Source of the DNA: Nostoc sp. NMS2 | Lineage (GTDB): Bacteria; Cyanobacteriota; Cyanobacteriia; Cyanobacteriales; Nostocaceae | Direction: 5' to 3' | Assembly (NCBI RefSeq): GCF_017115105.1 | Contig: NZ_JABXKH010000178.1 | Span: 1 to 64,000 of the forward strand | Length of the DNA stretch: 64,000 nucleotides | Shown here: positions 1 through 8,245 of the stretch, in pieces | Numbering within the stretch: the first letter of the stretch is position 1 | How the letters are laid out: every line of letters starts with the position of its first letter | Position numbers and translations under genes: made by a program | The notes under the pieces: model-generated | Databases searched by the model: none | What the model saw: the letters and a program-made list of their open reading frames with translations, nothing else | What the model was told of the DNA's origin: nothing

Positions 1-160
1 TGGGAGAAGGGGTTAGGGGATGAGGGCTATCAAGGTTTTTGCACATTTGGGATGCTCCCAACAGTCACTTACTACCAATCAACTACGTCGCGATCTCAAA
101 ATTCCCAGGGGCGATGTTTTTCTGACGACTTCACCGAGTAGTCATCTCGTGAAAAAGAAT

Positions 161-189
161 GTAGAGACGTTGCATTGCAACGTCTCTAC
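161..189. repeat. 29-bp perfect palindrome, interspersed repeat
   Basis: A perfect inverted repeat whose arms are gtagagacgttgca / tgcaacgtctctac. A degenerate copy lies at 52418-52446, so it is an interspersed element rather than a gene-specific signal. The short reading frame that crosses it (20-223) has no recognisable protein features. Confidence 0.8.
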
Positions 190-211
190 AATGCCAAAAA
201 AAATATTTAAG

Positions 212-245
212 AAAATACGGTAATGTGTCAGGATTACCGTATTTT
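212..245. terminator. 13-bp perfect hairpin, terminator-like
   Basis: Arms aaaatacggtaat and attaccgtatttt pair perfectly around an 8-nt loop, 66 bases upstream of metY. A bidirectional terminator or a structured leader are both possible. I saw no SAM-riboswitch-like architecture here. Confidence 0.45.
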
Positions 246-311
246 AATCTTATACAATGCTCAAATAGCATTATTACTTGTTTGTATAATTGGAAACTAA
301 AATAACTGCTG

Positions 312-1616
312 ATGTCTGAACAATATCGTTTTGAAACCCTGCAAGTTCATGCTGGACAAGAACCGGCTCCCGGAACTAATGCCCGTGCTGTACCCATTTA
401 CCAAACGACTTCCTACGTTTTTGACGACACCGAACATGGAGCGCGGTTATTTGCTCTTCAGGAATTTGGCAACGTTTACACCCGGATCTCAAACCCAACG
501 ACGGATGTATTTGAAAAGCGGATTGCTGCACTAGAAGGGGGTGTAGCAGCATTAGCAACAGCTAGTGGTCAGGCGGCGCAATTCTTGGCAATCAGTACCA
601 TCGCTCAGGCTGGGGATAATATCGTTTCCACTAGTTTTTTGTATGGGGGAACATATAACCAGTTTAAAGTATCCTTACCACGTTTAGGCATTAATGTCAA
701 GTTTGTCGAGGGAGATGAGCCAGAAAGTTTCCGTCAGGCGATCGACGATCGCACCAAAGCATTATACGTTGAAACCATTGGCAATCCGCAATTCAACATT
801 CCTGACTTTGCTGCGTTAGCTGAAATTGCCCACGAAAACGGCATACCTTTAATTGTGGATAATACCTTCGGTGCTGGTGGGTATCTAGCTCGACCAATTG
901 AACATGGTGCAGACATTGTAGTGGAATCTGCAACTAAATGGATTGGTGGTCATGGTACTTCCATCGGTGGCGTAATAGTCGATTCGGGTAAATTTGACTG
1001 GGGTAACGGCAAGTTTCCCTTGTTTACTGAGCCAGCACCCGGCTATCATGGGCTGAATTTTCAAGAAGTGTTTGGCCCTGGCGGTTCCTTTGGTAACATT
1101 GCCTTTATTATCCGCGCCAGAGTTGAGGGGTTACGGGATTTTGGCCCGTGTTTGAGTCCATTTAACGCCTTTCTTTTACTGCAAGGATTAGAGACTCTTT
1201 CTTTACGTGTAGATCGGCATGTGAGTAATGCCCTAGAATTGTCTCAGTGGCTAGAGCAGCAAGAGCAAGTATTATGGGTTAATTATCCCGGACTTGCCAA
1301 TCACCCATATCACGAACGAGCGAAAAAATATCTCCAACATGGCTTTGGGGGAGTTTTAAACTTTGGCATCAAAGGTGGATTGGAGGCAGGTAAAGCTTTT
1401 ATTAATCATGTGAAGTTAGCGAGTCATTTAGCAAATGTTGGTGATGCTAAAACCCTCGTGATTCATCCCGCTTCCACAACCCATCAACAGCTAAGTAATG
1501 ACGAACAGCTTTCAGCAGGCGTGACACCCGATTTAGTGCGGGTATCAGTGGGAATTGAACATATTGACGATATTAGAGAGGATTTTCAGCAGGCATTCCG
1601 GCAAGTTAGGATTTAG
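312..1616 (+). CDS. metY: O-acetylhomoserine aminocarboxypropyltransferase (sulfhydrylase)
   Basis: This PLP enzyme of the Cys/Met-metabolism family makes homocysteine from O-acetylhomoserine and sulfide in the cytoplasm. At 434 residues it has the usual length for MetY and is longer than MetB/MetC. The PLP lysine is about residue 209 in ESATKWIGGHG. Other family marks are the N-terminal TLQVHAGQ, the YTRISNPT motif near residue 56 and the late HPASTTHQQL motif, which binds the carboxylate in this family. It is followed in the same direction by metX after a repeat-filled spacer, which fits a two-gene direct-sulfhydrylation module. Start: ATG at 312, with no competing upstream start. Confidence 0.95.
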   Translation: MSEQYRFETLQVHAGQEPAPGTNARAVPIYQTTSYVFDDTEHGARLFALQEFGNVYTRISNPTTDVFEKRIAALEGGVAALATASGQAAQFLAISTIAQAGDNIVSTSFLYGGTYNQFKVSLPRLGINVKFVEGDEPESFRQAIDDRTKALYVETIGNPQFNIPDFAALAEIAHENGIPLIVDNTFGAGGYLARPIEHGADIVVESATKWIGGHGTSIGGVIVDSGKFDWGNGKFPLFTEPAPGYHGLNFQEVFGPGGSFGNIAFIIRARVEGLRDFGPCLSPFNAFLLLQGLETLSLRVDRHVSNALELSQWLEQQEQVLWVNYPGLANHPYHERAKKYLQHGFGGVLNFGIKGGLEAGKAFINHVKLASHLANVGDAKTLVIHPASTTHQQLSNDEQLSAGVTPDLVRVSVGIEHIDDIREDFQQAFRQVRI

Positions 1617-1623
1617 TTCTTAA

Positions 1624-1917
1624 TTGGGCATTGGGCATTGGGCATTGGGAATTGGGAATTGGGAATGGGGCATTGGGAATTGGGCACAAGAGGCAGAGGT
1701 GCAAAGGAGCAGAGGGGCAGAGGGGAAAATACTTACTGCAACTTCTCCCCTGCTCCCCTGCTCCCCTGCTCCCTCATCTCCCTCATCTCCCTTGTCTCCC
1801 TCATCCCCCTCATCCCCCTCATCCCCCTCATCCCCCTCATCCCCCTCATCCCCCTCATCCTCCTCATCTCCCTCATCTCCCTCATCCCCCTCATCCCCCC
1901 ACTCCCCACTCCCAGAT
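1624..1917. repeat. Two low-complexity tandem tracts between metY and metX
   Basis: Positions 1625-1687 are iterations of gggcattg / ggaattgg. Positions 1737-1913 are iterations of ccctcatc(c/t)c. All three forward frames stay open across both tracts, so a gene caller can extend metX upstream by about 98 residues of Ser-Pro-rich sequence. The tract is most simply a non-coding spacer of the short tandem repeat class common in Nostoc. Confidence 0.85.
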
Positions 1918-2988
1918 ATGATCTACTCAGATTTCATCTCACCACAAACCCAGTTTTACCAGCTTACAGTCCCATTTCAACTTGAAAGCGGCGAAGTATT
2001 AATTGGGGTTCAGGTTGCTTATCGCACCTGGGGACAGTTAAATGCTCAAGGCGATAATGGAGTACTAATTTGTCATGCCTTAACTGGTTCGGCTGACGCT
2101 GATGATTGGTGGGAACCTTTGTTTGGTTCAGGGAAAGCCTTCAATCCCGATCGCAATTTTATTGTGTGCAGCAACATTTTGGGAAGTTGTTACGGTACAA
2201 CAGGGCCAACTACTATCAACCCAACAACCAGAAAGCCTTATGGTGTATCCTTCCCTAAGATTACAATCCGAGATATGGTTCGCCTGCAAGCTGTACTACT
2301 AGAATACCTGGGTGTTCAATCTCTGCGGTTCGTAATTGGTGGTTCACTGGGTGGAATGCAAGCACTGGAGTGGGCATTATTATATCCCGAAAAGGTGAAA
2401 GGGATTGCACCTATCGCTGTTTCTGGCAGACATTCCGCTTGGTGTATTGGATTAAGTGAAGCCCAAAGACAGGCAATTTATGCCGATCCAAATTGGCAAG
2501 GAGGGAACTACACCCTGGATGCGCCTCCAAACCAAGGACTAGCAGTAGCGAGAATGATGGCGATGTCTACCTACCGTTCTTGGGATAGTTTTACAACCCG
2601 CTTTGGACGGCAGTATGATGCATCTGAGAAGTTTGCTATAGCGAGTTACTTACAGCATCAGGGTCAAAAGCTGACAGAACGATTTGATGCTAACACTTAT
2701 ATCACCCTCACCCATGCAATGGATGGCCACGATATTGCACGCGATCGCACAGATCCTAATTTATCAGATTATGAATCTGTTCTGGGAAGCATCCAGCAAC
2801 CAACTCTAGTTGTCGCCATTGACTCTGATATTCTCTATCCGCCAGTAGAACAACAAGAATTAGCAAATTTAATCCCTAATGCTCAACTGTCGTGGTTAAA
2901 ATCAACCCACGGACATGATGCATTTTTAATTGATATGGCTGCATTGAATGAAATTATTCAACAGAACCATGAGTTTGTTCTTTTTTGA
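1918..2988 (+). CDS. metX: Homoserine O-acetyltransferase
   Basis: This alpha/beta-hydrolase-fold acyltransferase activates L-homoserine with an acyl-CoA, giving the substrate of the neighbouring MetY. The nucleophile serine is about residue 143 in GGSLGGMQALEW. The other triad members are visible as the Asp in VAIDSDILYP and the His in STHGHDAFL near the C-terminus. NILGSCYGTTGP near residue 85 is a family signature. I chose the ATG at 1918, giving 356 residues, because everything upstream is translated low-complexity repeat and family members begin close to this point. Acetyl versus succinyl specificity cannot be settled here, but the metY partner favours acetyl. Confidence 0.93.
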   Translation: MIYSDFISPQTQFYQLTVPFQLESGEVLIGVQVAYRTWGQLNAQGDNGVLICHALTGSADADDWWEPLFGSGKAFNPDRNFIVCSNILGSCYGTTGPTTINPTTRKPYGVSFPKITIRDMVRLQAVLLEYLGVQSLRFVIGGSLGGMQALEWALLYPEKVKGIAPIAVSGRHSAWCIGLSEAQRQAIYADPNWQGGNYTLDAPPNQGLAVARMMAMSTYRSWDSFTTRFGRQYDASEKFAIASYLQHQGQKLTERFDANTYITLTHAMDGHDIARDRTDPNLSDYESVLGSIQQPTLVVAIDSDILYPPVEQQELANLIPNAQLSWLKSTHGHDAFLIDMAALNEIIQQNHEFVLF

Positions 2989-3042
2989 ACCGTCGGAACC
3001 CCTTTTTTCCTGGCTTACCTTTCTTGCAACAATAACCAATCG

Positions 3043-4341
3043 TTATGCAGATGTTCGGTATGTCCGAGATAGCGATTCTCCGAAGGAAAGTGCCAAGGGT
3101 GAACCGATGAGTTGAGCAACTCGAAAGGCAGATGCGATCGCTCCTTCATGCAATCCATCTCCTAGATAAGCGCCCGCATAGTAGGTATTGTTCTCTCCAT
3201 TGGTAGCAACTACTTCGTCTCTATATCGAAAAGATTCAGTGGTATACAACGGAGTGTGATGTTCTTGAGTGTGAATAATCCGATCTTTGCCAATCAATCC
3301 TTCTAGTTGAAACGATAAAAAATAATTCTGTGGCGATGAGATGCCGCAAAGCTGATTTAAGTAACTGTTATATCCCCATCGGGTGTCTGTCTGGAAGAAA
3401 TCAAATTCCGAGGGATGCCGGATGTCATAATTTTCATACATGGAAGTATCCGTATGAACTGTAGTGGTTATATAATTGGCTTTCCAAGCACAGAAGCGTT
3501 TAATTTCAGCCTCGGTTGGGTCAGCTAACAGAGCCATCACTTGGTCGGGTGGTGTAGCAAACACGACTTTATCAAACTCTTGGATCTCACCCTGCGATAG
3601 CGAAGCGCTGCCGCCAGAGGCAGATCGCTCTATTTTCACACCATCTGGACTTCTGGAAATATTGGCAATCTCCACATTCAAAAAGACTTCACCCTTAAAT
3701 CGCTCCAAAATTTTTTCAATATAGGAATATACACCACCTTCAATCCTGAGCCATTTGACTGCGAGGTAGTCGCGTAACATCGGAATTGCCATCTCTGCGG
3801 GAAAGTTGTCAATGAGTTCAAAGGGCATTGAGTAGCTATACATCGTCAGCAACTTTAGCCAGGTATTGCTCATACTATGGTTATTCAAATATTGAGACAG
3901 TGGGCGATCGTAAAAATCTTTCATCTGGGCAAATCGGGTTTCCAGCCATAATCCAACGGAACGGGTATGGAGGATATCGAACCGCAGATATTCAATCAGG
4001 CGGTGGATACCTGTATAGTTATTCTCAATCGTTACCCCCGATAAAAAGCGATTACCATCTTTGGGGAATAAAGCTGAACCTACACGGATGGGTTCTAGTT
4101 TCACTCCTAGTTCTTGCATGAGAGCAACAAAGTGATGAAATACGGTAGGAAATTCTAGCACTCCAGTTTCCAACATTTCATTGCAATCGGATTGGTTAGG
4201 CTTCACATTCTTATTGAGTGTGCGAATATGTCCGCCTAACATGGGCTGCCGTTCAAACACGGTGACATGATGCCCTTGTTTATCAAGTAGGTAAGCTGTA
4301 GCCATACCACTGGCTCCACCACCGATAATTGCAATTCTCAT
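3043..4341 (-). CDS. FAD-dependent amine-oxidase-like oxidoreductase
   Basis: A 432-residue flavoprotein with an N-terminal dinucleotide-binding motif (IIGGGASGMATAYLL, residues 5-19) followed by the FERQPMLGGH segment typical of the amine oxidase / protoporphyrinogen oxidase-like superfamily. No signal peptide or membrane segment is obvious. It lies 48 bases downstream of a second FAD oxidoreductase on the same strand, so the two are probably co-transcribed. Substrate unknown; desaturation or oxidation of an isoprenoid or lipid is plausible from the family. Around 3594-3628 the gene carries a palindromic repeat translated as an Ser/Ala/Gly-rich loop (SASGGSASLSQ), which looks like a late insertion. 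Confidence 0.8.
   Translation of the reverse strand: MRIAIIGGGASGMATAYLLDKQGHHVTVFERQPMLGGHIRTLNKNVKPNQSDCNEMLETGVLEFPTVFHHFVALMQELGVKLEPIRVGSALFPKDGNRFLSGVTIENNYTGIHRLIEYLRFDILHTRSVGLWLETRFAQMKDFYDRPLSQYLNNHSMSNTWLKLLTMYSYSMPFELIDNFPAEMAIPMLRDYLAVKWLRIEGGVYSYIEKILERFKGEVFLNVEIANISRSPDGVKIERSASGGSASLSQGEIQEFDKVVFATPPDQVMALLADPTEAEIKRFCAWKANYITTTVHTDTSMYENYDIRHPSEFDFFQTDTRWGYNSYLNQLCGISSPQNYFLSFQLEGLIGKDRIIHTQEHHTPLYTTESFRYRDEVVATNGENNTYYAGAYLGDGLHEGAIASAFRVAQLIGSPLALSFGESLSRTYRTSA
3594..3628. repeat. Palindromic repeat inside a coding sequence
   Basis: A 35-bp stretch bounded by gcgat / atcgc with a GC-rich core (agcgctgccgcc). It is read through in frame by the minus-strand flavoprotein gene as a small-residue loop. 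It resembles GC-rich palindromes scattered between Nostoc genes and the 29-bp family described elsewhere in this window. Confidence 0.55.
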
Positions 4342-4389
4342 AACTGACCTCTCAGTTGTTGAATATGAGTAATATGTATGACTGTTTGT

Positions 4390-5928
4390 TTAGCTATTGC
4401 CTAAAAGCACGTCACCAGATAATCTTTGATACAACAATGCTCCAGTCCAGAATGTGGGAGCAAAGCCCGGATAGCCTGATGAAGCATTGCAGAAATAGAA
4501 ATGGTTGAGTGAGGTTTCGTGATTCAACCGTCCCAAACCCATGTTGCGCGGTGTGAGACTGGAGCCGTAGGAATTCCCGTTGGGACACCAGCAAAACCGT
4601 TCATTGGTGGTGGGGCTACCCGTGATCTGAAAGACTATATGCTTTCTAAAATTCGGCACATATTCTTTTTCCACGATATCCAGGATAGAATCTAAGATTT
4701 CTTGCTTTTTCTGGTTGTAGGTTTTGCGTTCGCTTTGTCGCAATTGCTTAAAGTAGTCGTAATTAGCAACGGTAAGGAATTCGACAATTTGGCAATCTTC
4801 TGGACAATCCCGACTCGCTTGTGTCAATAAAGTGGGCGTTGTCATGGCAAAGCTGGGATTGGAAAAGTCATTGCGTTCATACATCTGAGCAAAGGCTTCA
4901 TTCAAATCCTGATGACCTGTGTGGAAGAGATTCCACTTGCCAAATCCATAGTCTCGGAGGTTGAGGTCTTTGACGACGCAATAAACCATGTAGTTGGATG
5001 CAGAATACTCATAGTTGAGTTTTCGGCGCACGGTTTTAGAGAACTTTGACTCACCAATCATTTTGGCGGCTTTTTTGGGGTCAATGTTACAAATCACGGT
5101 ATCACCTGTAAATTCGTGAGTTTGATGGGTGTTTAAATCCATCGCCTCAACGCCCGTAACCGTTTTGTCTATGACTCTAAAATTCGTGACTTCATGGTTT
5201 AGCAGTACCTGCCCTCCGTGTGATTCAATCACTTTAACTAACGAATTGATGACATGCTCAAAATGCTGGGTTGGATAAAATGCACCTGCTTGATAGCCCT
5301 TGAATAAAGCGACCCAGGCATAAAACGAGAGTTGATTTGGAGGCAGTAAAAAATCAGGCCATTGCAGAGCTAATAAGGTTTGGGCGGCTTGGGGTAGCTG
5401 AAATTTATCGAATACATCCTGAAGTGTGCTGTTGAGATATTGGACAGTACAAAACACTTCATCTGCATGTTTTAGCAGTTCAATTGGCTTAACTGGAGGA
5501 GCTAGTCTTTTCAAACCTGCGCCCGTTTTTTCAACATCGTTAACAAATTGGCGAATGCAATGGCTATATGCAGGAAAGAGCGCTGATAATCGTTGGATCA
5601 GTTCCTCTGGTTCCGAAGGAATATCCAACGCATACCCCGGCATTCGCATGTGGTCAAAACCATCAGGCTCGTACCGCTCAAAAGTTACTTCCCGATCCAA
5701 GCCCAATTTTTTGAGTACCCGATTCACCGTTTGTCCTTCACCACAATCCCAAACATAGTGGAATTGGGCATTAAACGTGTATTTTTTAGCCATCGTAAAC
5801 GTGTGACCAAAGCCGCCTGGATGCTCATGGGCTTCGAGTATTTGCACGGTCTTGCGGTCGTTTGCCATCAAAGCGCCAAAGACCAATGCTGATAAACCAC
5901 TGCCTACAATTAGGTAATCCGGTTTCAT
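4390..5928 (-). CDS. CrtI/CrtISO/RetSat-like FAD oxidoreductase
   Basis: This 512-residue flavoprotein belongs to the phytoene desaturase / carotenoid isomerase / retinol saturase group. The N-terminal dinucleotide-binding motif VGSGLSALVFGAL is followed by an acidic residue and HPGGFGHTF (about residue 40). The C-terminal region has the substrate-side pattern SGYPGFAPTFWTGALL. I start at the ATG at 5928, directly before KPDYLIVGSG; the open frame runs 24 codons further upstream to 6000 but that part is atypical for the family. A modest AGGA lies 8 bases upstream of this ATG. It is probably in an operon with the flavoprotein downstream. The actual substrate is unknown; no carotenoid gene is adjacent. 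Confidence 0.8.
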   Translation of the reverse strand: MKPDYLIVGSGLSALVFGALMANDRKTVQILEAHEHPGGFGHTFTMAKKYTFNAQFHYVWDCGEGQTVNRVLKKLGLDREVTFERYEPDGFDHMRMPGYALDIPSEPEELIQRLSALFPAYSHCIRQFVNDVEKTGAGLKRLAPPVKPIELLKHADEVFCTVQYLNSTLQDVFDKFQLPQAAQTLLALQWPDFLLPPNQLSFYAWVALFKGYQAGAFYPTQHFEHVINSLVKVIESHGGQVLLNHEVTNFRVIDKTVTGVEAMDLNTHQTHEFTGDTVICNIDPKKAAKMIGESKFSKTVRRKLNYEYSASNYMVYCVVKDLNLRDYGFGKWNLFHTGHQDLNEAFAQMYERNDFSNPSFAMTTPTLLTQASRDCPEDCQIVEFLTVANYDYFKQLRQSERKTYNQKKQEILDSILDIVEKEYVPNFRKHIVFQITGSPTTNERFCWCPNGNSYGSSLTPRNMGLGRLNHETSLNHFYFCNASSGYPGFAPTFWTGALLYQRLSGDVLLGNS

Positions 5929-6000
5929 AGGAGGTTTCCTCAAACAATAAATGTCTTTCGATCGATAATAATTTTTTCTATGCTTCAACCCGTGCCACAA

Positions 6001-6657
6001 TGGTTGGATGGTAATCTAAGTGGTTCGGCAAACAAAATTAAATATATATTCGTGATTGTAAATTGAGTCAAGCAGGTTGATATCGATCTTGCTTTCATTT
6101 ACACTATTTCGACGACTTTATCTTAATTGCCGTAATTTCTCATCCCTCTACAGGATGGGGAGCGTCAATTAACAATTCGTAATTCGTAATTACTAATTCG
6201 TAATTCCGTTATGGATAGGAATTTAGAACCCAAACATAACGGGGCGACCTGTAGAGGCCTCTTACTCTGACCCGTTTTTTAATTACGAATTACGAATTAT
6301 TTGTTGAGTTACCCCAATATCGGGGGTTGTGTCTTACCAAATTTCCAGGTAAGGAGCGATCGCAAGCCCAACAGACTCACAACAAACACCACAATTCCGC
6401 CCACAATGCCGGATTCACCATCAACTCAGGAGTGGAATCAATGGAATACCAATTAGATTGTAACTAAATCGCTCCTATTTACTCAAAAACAGTTGCACTA
6501 TGCGGTTTTGGGTTAGACGTTCGCGTTGTCCGACCTGGCTCATCACATTTCCTGCATTGTCTGAATCACGGATTGATATGGATTACTAGATTACACGGTT
6601 GATTAAAATGAAGTAGATAGGTTATTGATGAGATTCTTTGGTGTGCAAGTTTTTTCA
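6001..6657. other. Gene-free stretch with heptamer repeats and a possible gene tail
   Basis: Positions about 6173-6206 carry tandem aattcgt heptamers and 6281-6300 carry them inverted (attacgaattacgaatta), so the two could fold back on each other. On the minus strand, about 6309-6422 encodes a 37-residue tail ending in a hydrophobic stretch (GIVVFVVSLLGL) with no start of its own, possibly the last remnant of a membrane-protein gene. The rest shows nothing recognisable. Confidence 0.4.
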
Positions 6658-6686
6658 GTGTCATCCTTTAATCTGTCTAATCCGTG
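6658..6686. repeat. 29-bp direct repeat, left copy flanking the GxxExxY gene
   Basis: The 29 bases beginning gtgtcatcctttaatctg and ending ctaatccgtg recur exactly at 7119-7147, on the other side of the GxxExxY gene. Confidence 0.85.
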
Positions 6687-6688
6687 TT

Positions 6689-7078
6689 CTACATTACAAG
6701 CCTTTTGAAGGTTAGGCTTTTGCTACCAAAGTTTATCAGTAATCCAACTTCTAATTTATAGGCTTTTAAATAGTTGAGGGCTTGAGCTAGGTGGACATCT
6801 TCGAGTTGGATGACTGCTTTTAGTTCTACGAGTATTTTGTTTTCAACTACAAAGTCGGCTCTGCGTGTACCAATAGGTTCGGGTAGGTTTTTATAATAAA
6901 TCTGCTGTTCTATTTCGCGGGCAAATTCTAGTCTTGCTTGACGCATCTCGTGGGCTAGGGCTCGTTGGTAGATGACTTCTTGGAAGCCGTTACCTAAAAA
7001 TTTATGGACTTCAAAGGAAGCTCCGATAATTTTTTGGGTGATGTCAGCGTATTTTAGGCTATTCATTGTCTGAATCAC
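6689..7078 (-). CDS. GxxExxY family protein
   Basis: A 129-residue protein with the family signature around residues 28-40 (GNGFQEVIYQRAL), then a PD-(D/E)xK-like core in which ADFVVENKILVELKA supplies the acidic residues and lysine. The family is widespread, small and of uncertain function, and is often considered nuclease-like. It has no partner gene. The coding sequence sits between two exact 29-bp direct repeats, and the segments just outside it also repeat tgtctgaatcac, which suggests that it moves or duplicates as a repeat-bounded unit. Confidence 0.85.
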   Translation of the reverse strand: MIQTMNSLKYADITQKIIGASFEVHKFLGNGFQEVIYQRALAHEMRQARLEFAREIEQQIYYKNLPEPIGTRRADFVVENKILVELKAVIQLEDVHLAQALNYLKAYKLEVGLLINFGSKSLTFKRLVM

Positions 7079-7118
7079 AGATTTTCACGGATTCAAGGAT
7101 GGCACAGATTCTAACTCC

Positions 7119-7147
7119 GTGTCATCCTTTAATCTGTCTAATCCGTG
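7119..7147. repeat. 29-bp direct repeat, right copy flanking the GxxExxY gene
   Basis: Exact repeat of 6658-6686. Between it and the tRNA (7148-7378) I see no supported gene. Confidence 0.85.
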
Positions 7148-7378
7148 ATTCAGACGTTTGAGGGATTACTGGAACAATCACGTCTCACAATATTTCGCCG
7201 CTACCCTTCATGGCTCCAAATGCTGGGCGCTGGTGTTGAGCGGTGGCGGGATCGGACAATAATTATTTAAAAATGATTTGATTGCTGAAAGCCTCGAAAA
7301 TACGTAACTTCTGCCCCTGAACTTGGAAAAAGTGGACATTAATTCTTTAAAATAGACAAAAATTATTTAATGGACAAA

Positions 7379-7451
7379 TGGAGAATAACGGATTTGAACC
7401 GATGGCCTCTGCGGTGCGATCGCAGCGCTCTACCAACTGAGCTAATTCCCC
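7379..7451 (-). tRNA. tRNA-Ala (anticodon CGC)
   Basis: The minus strand folds into a full 73-nt cloverleaf. The acceptor stem is GGGGAAT/ATTCTCC (one G-U), the D arm is GCTC-AGTTGGTA-GAGC, and the anticodon stem is CTGCG/CGCAG with loop ATCGCAC. The T loop is TTCAAAT, with one T-T mismatch in the T stem. Reading positions 34-36 gives CGC (genomic 7416-7418), which decodes GCG alanine codons. No CCA is encoded. The HIP1 octamer gcgatcgc (7416-7423) overlaps the anticodon loop and stem. Confidence 0.92.
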
Positions 7452-7516
7452 AAAATCTGTGCTAAGTCAAGAGTAATATTACTCATTAACTCAATACACT
7501 ATCACCATAGAGTATT

Positions 7517-8245
7517 TTAACATTCAGTTGCCGATGGTTGAGGCTCTTTTTGAGAATAAATCTTCTGCACGCGTTCGAGTTCTAAATCACTGAGATAATC
7601 AACAGTCCAGTTACAGCAGCGTTGAAGCATGTGGAATGGGTAAGTATTGGCTACACCAACAACTTGCATTTGCGATCGCTTCGCTGCGGCAATACCTGCT
7701 GGGGTATCTTCAATTGCCAGACACTCGTGTGGTTGAAGGTTTAATTCCGGATATTCTTTATTTAGGCGTTTTACTGCCAGTAAATAACCATCAGGTTCTG
7801 GCTTACTGGTGGTTATGTCATCACCCGCAACGATAATTTTAAAATGTTGAGCTAGTTTGGCGCGATGGAGTACCAATTCTATTTCTTGGCGAATAGCGCC
7901 ACTGACTAATCCTAATTTCAGATTCCGCGATCGCACCTGATATATTAAGTCTTCTACACCTGGATATAAAGGCAGTTTCTCTATTTTCTCTAATTCCACC
8001 GTATAAGCTTGGGCTTTGCGGTACAACAACTGAGTTAAATAGTTTTCGTTAGCTACTCTACCACGATTAGCGAGTAGTTGCCCAAAACAAATGCGATCGC
8101 TGCGTCCAAGAGAAGCTTGACGCTCACTCACCTTTTGGGGTTGGAGATTTTCTTGAATGAGAATCTCATCGATCAGTTGTAGGTGGATTGGCTCATCGTT
8201 AATAATGACACCATTGAAATCAAAGAGAACTGCCTTTAAACTCAT
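7517..8245 (-). CDS. HAD-superfamily hydrolase (beta-PGM-like)
   Basis: A 242-residue member of HAD subfamily I with an alpha-helical cap. Motif I near the N-terminus reads FDFNGVI, so the second aspartate of the usual DxD is replaced by asparagine. Motif II is in LGLVSGAI, and motifs III/IV are represented by TSKPEPDGY and CLAIEDTPAGI. The family includes phosphoglycolate phosphatases and beta-phosphoglucomutase-like enzymes acting on small phosphorylated metabolites. The Asn substitution could alter the acid/base step. Its start codon overlaps the stop of the upstream methyltransferase by 4 bases, so the two are translationally coupled. Exact substrate unknown. Confidence 0.85.
   Translation of the reverse strand: MSLKAVLFDFNGVIINDEPIHLQLIDEILIQENLQPQKVSERQASLGRSDRICFGQLLANRGRVANENYLTQLLYRKAQAYTVELEKIEKLPLYPGVEDLIYQVRSRNLKLGLVSGAIRQEIELVLHRAKLAQHFKIIVAGDDITTSKPEPDGYLLAVKRLNKEYPELNLQPHECLAIEDTPAGIAAAKRSQMQVVGVANTYPFHMLQRCCNWTVDYLSDLELERVQKIYSQKEPQPSATEC

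Noticed and set aside
20..223. 67-codon plus-strand frame at the left edge
   Set aside because: It runs across a perfect palindromic repeat, has no recognisable composition or motif, and lacks a ribosome-binding site.
200..311. SAM-dependent riboswitch upstream of metY
   Set aside because: Only a single simple hairpin is present; no multi-helix junction or conserved riboswitch core could be seen.
1624..1917. Ser-Pro-rich N-terminal extension of MetX
   Set aside because: It is translated simple repeat that is open in all three frames; MetX proteins begin near the 1918 ATG.
7177..7268. Possible remnant coding segment between the GxxExxY gene and the tRNA
   Set aside because: Two frames give protein-like text over about 30 codons, but neither has a start or a recognisable family.
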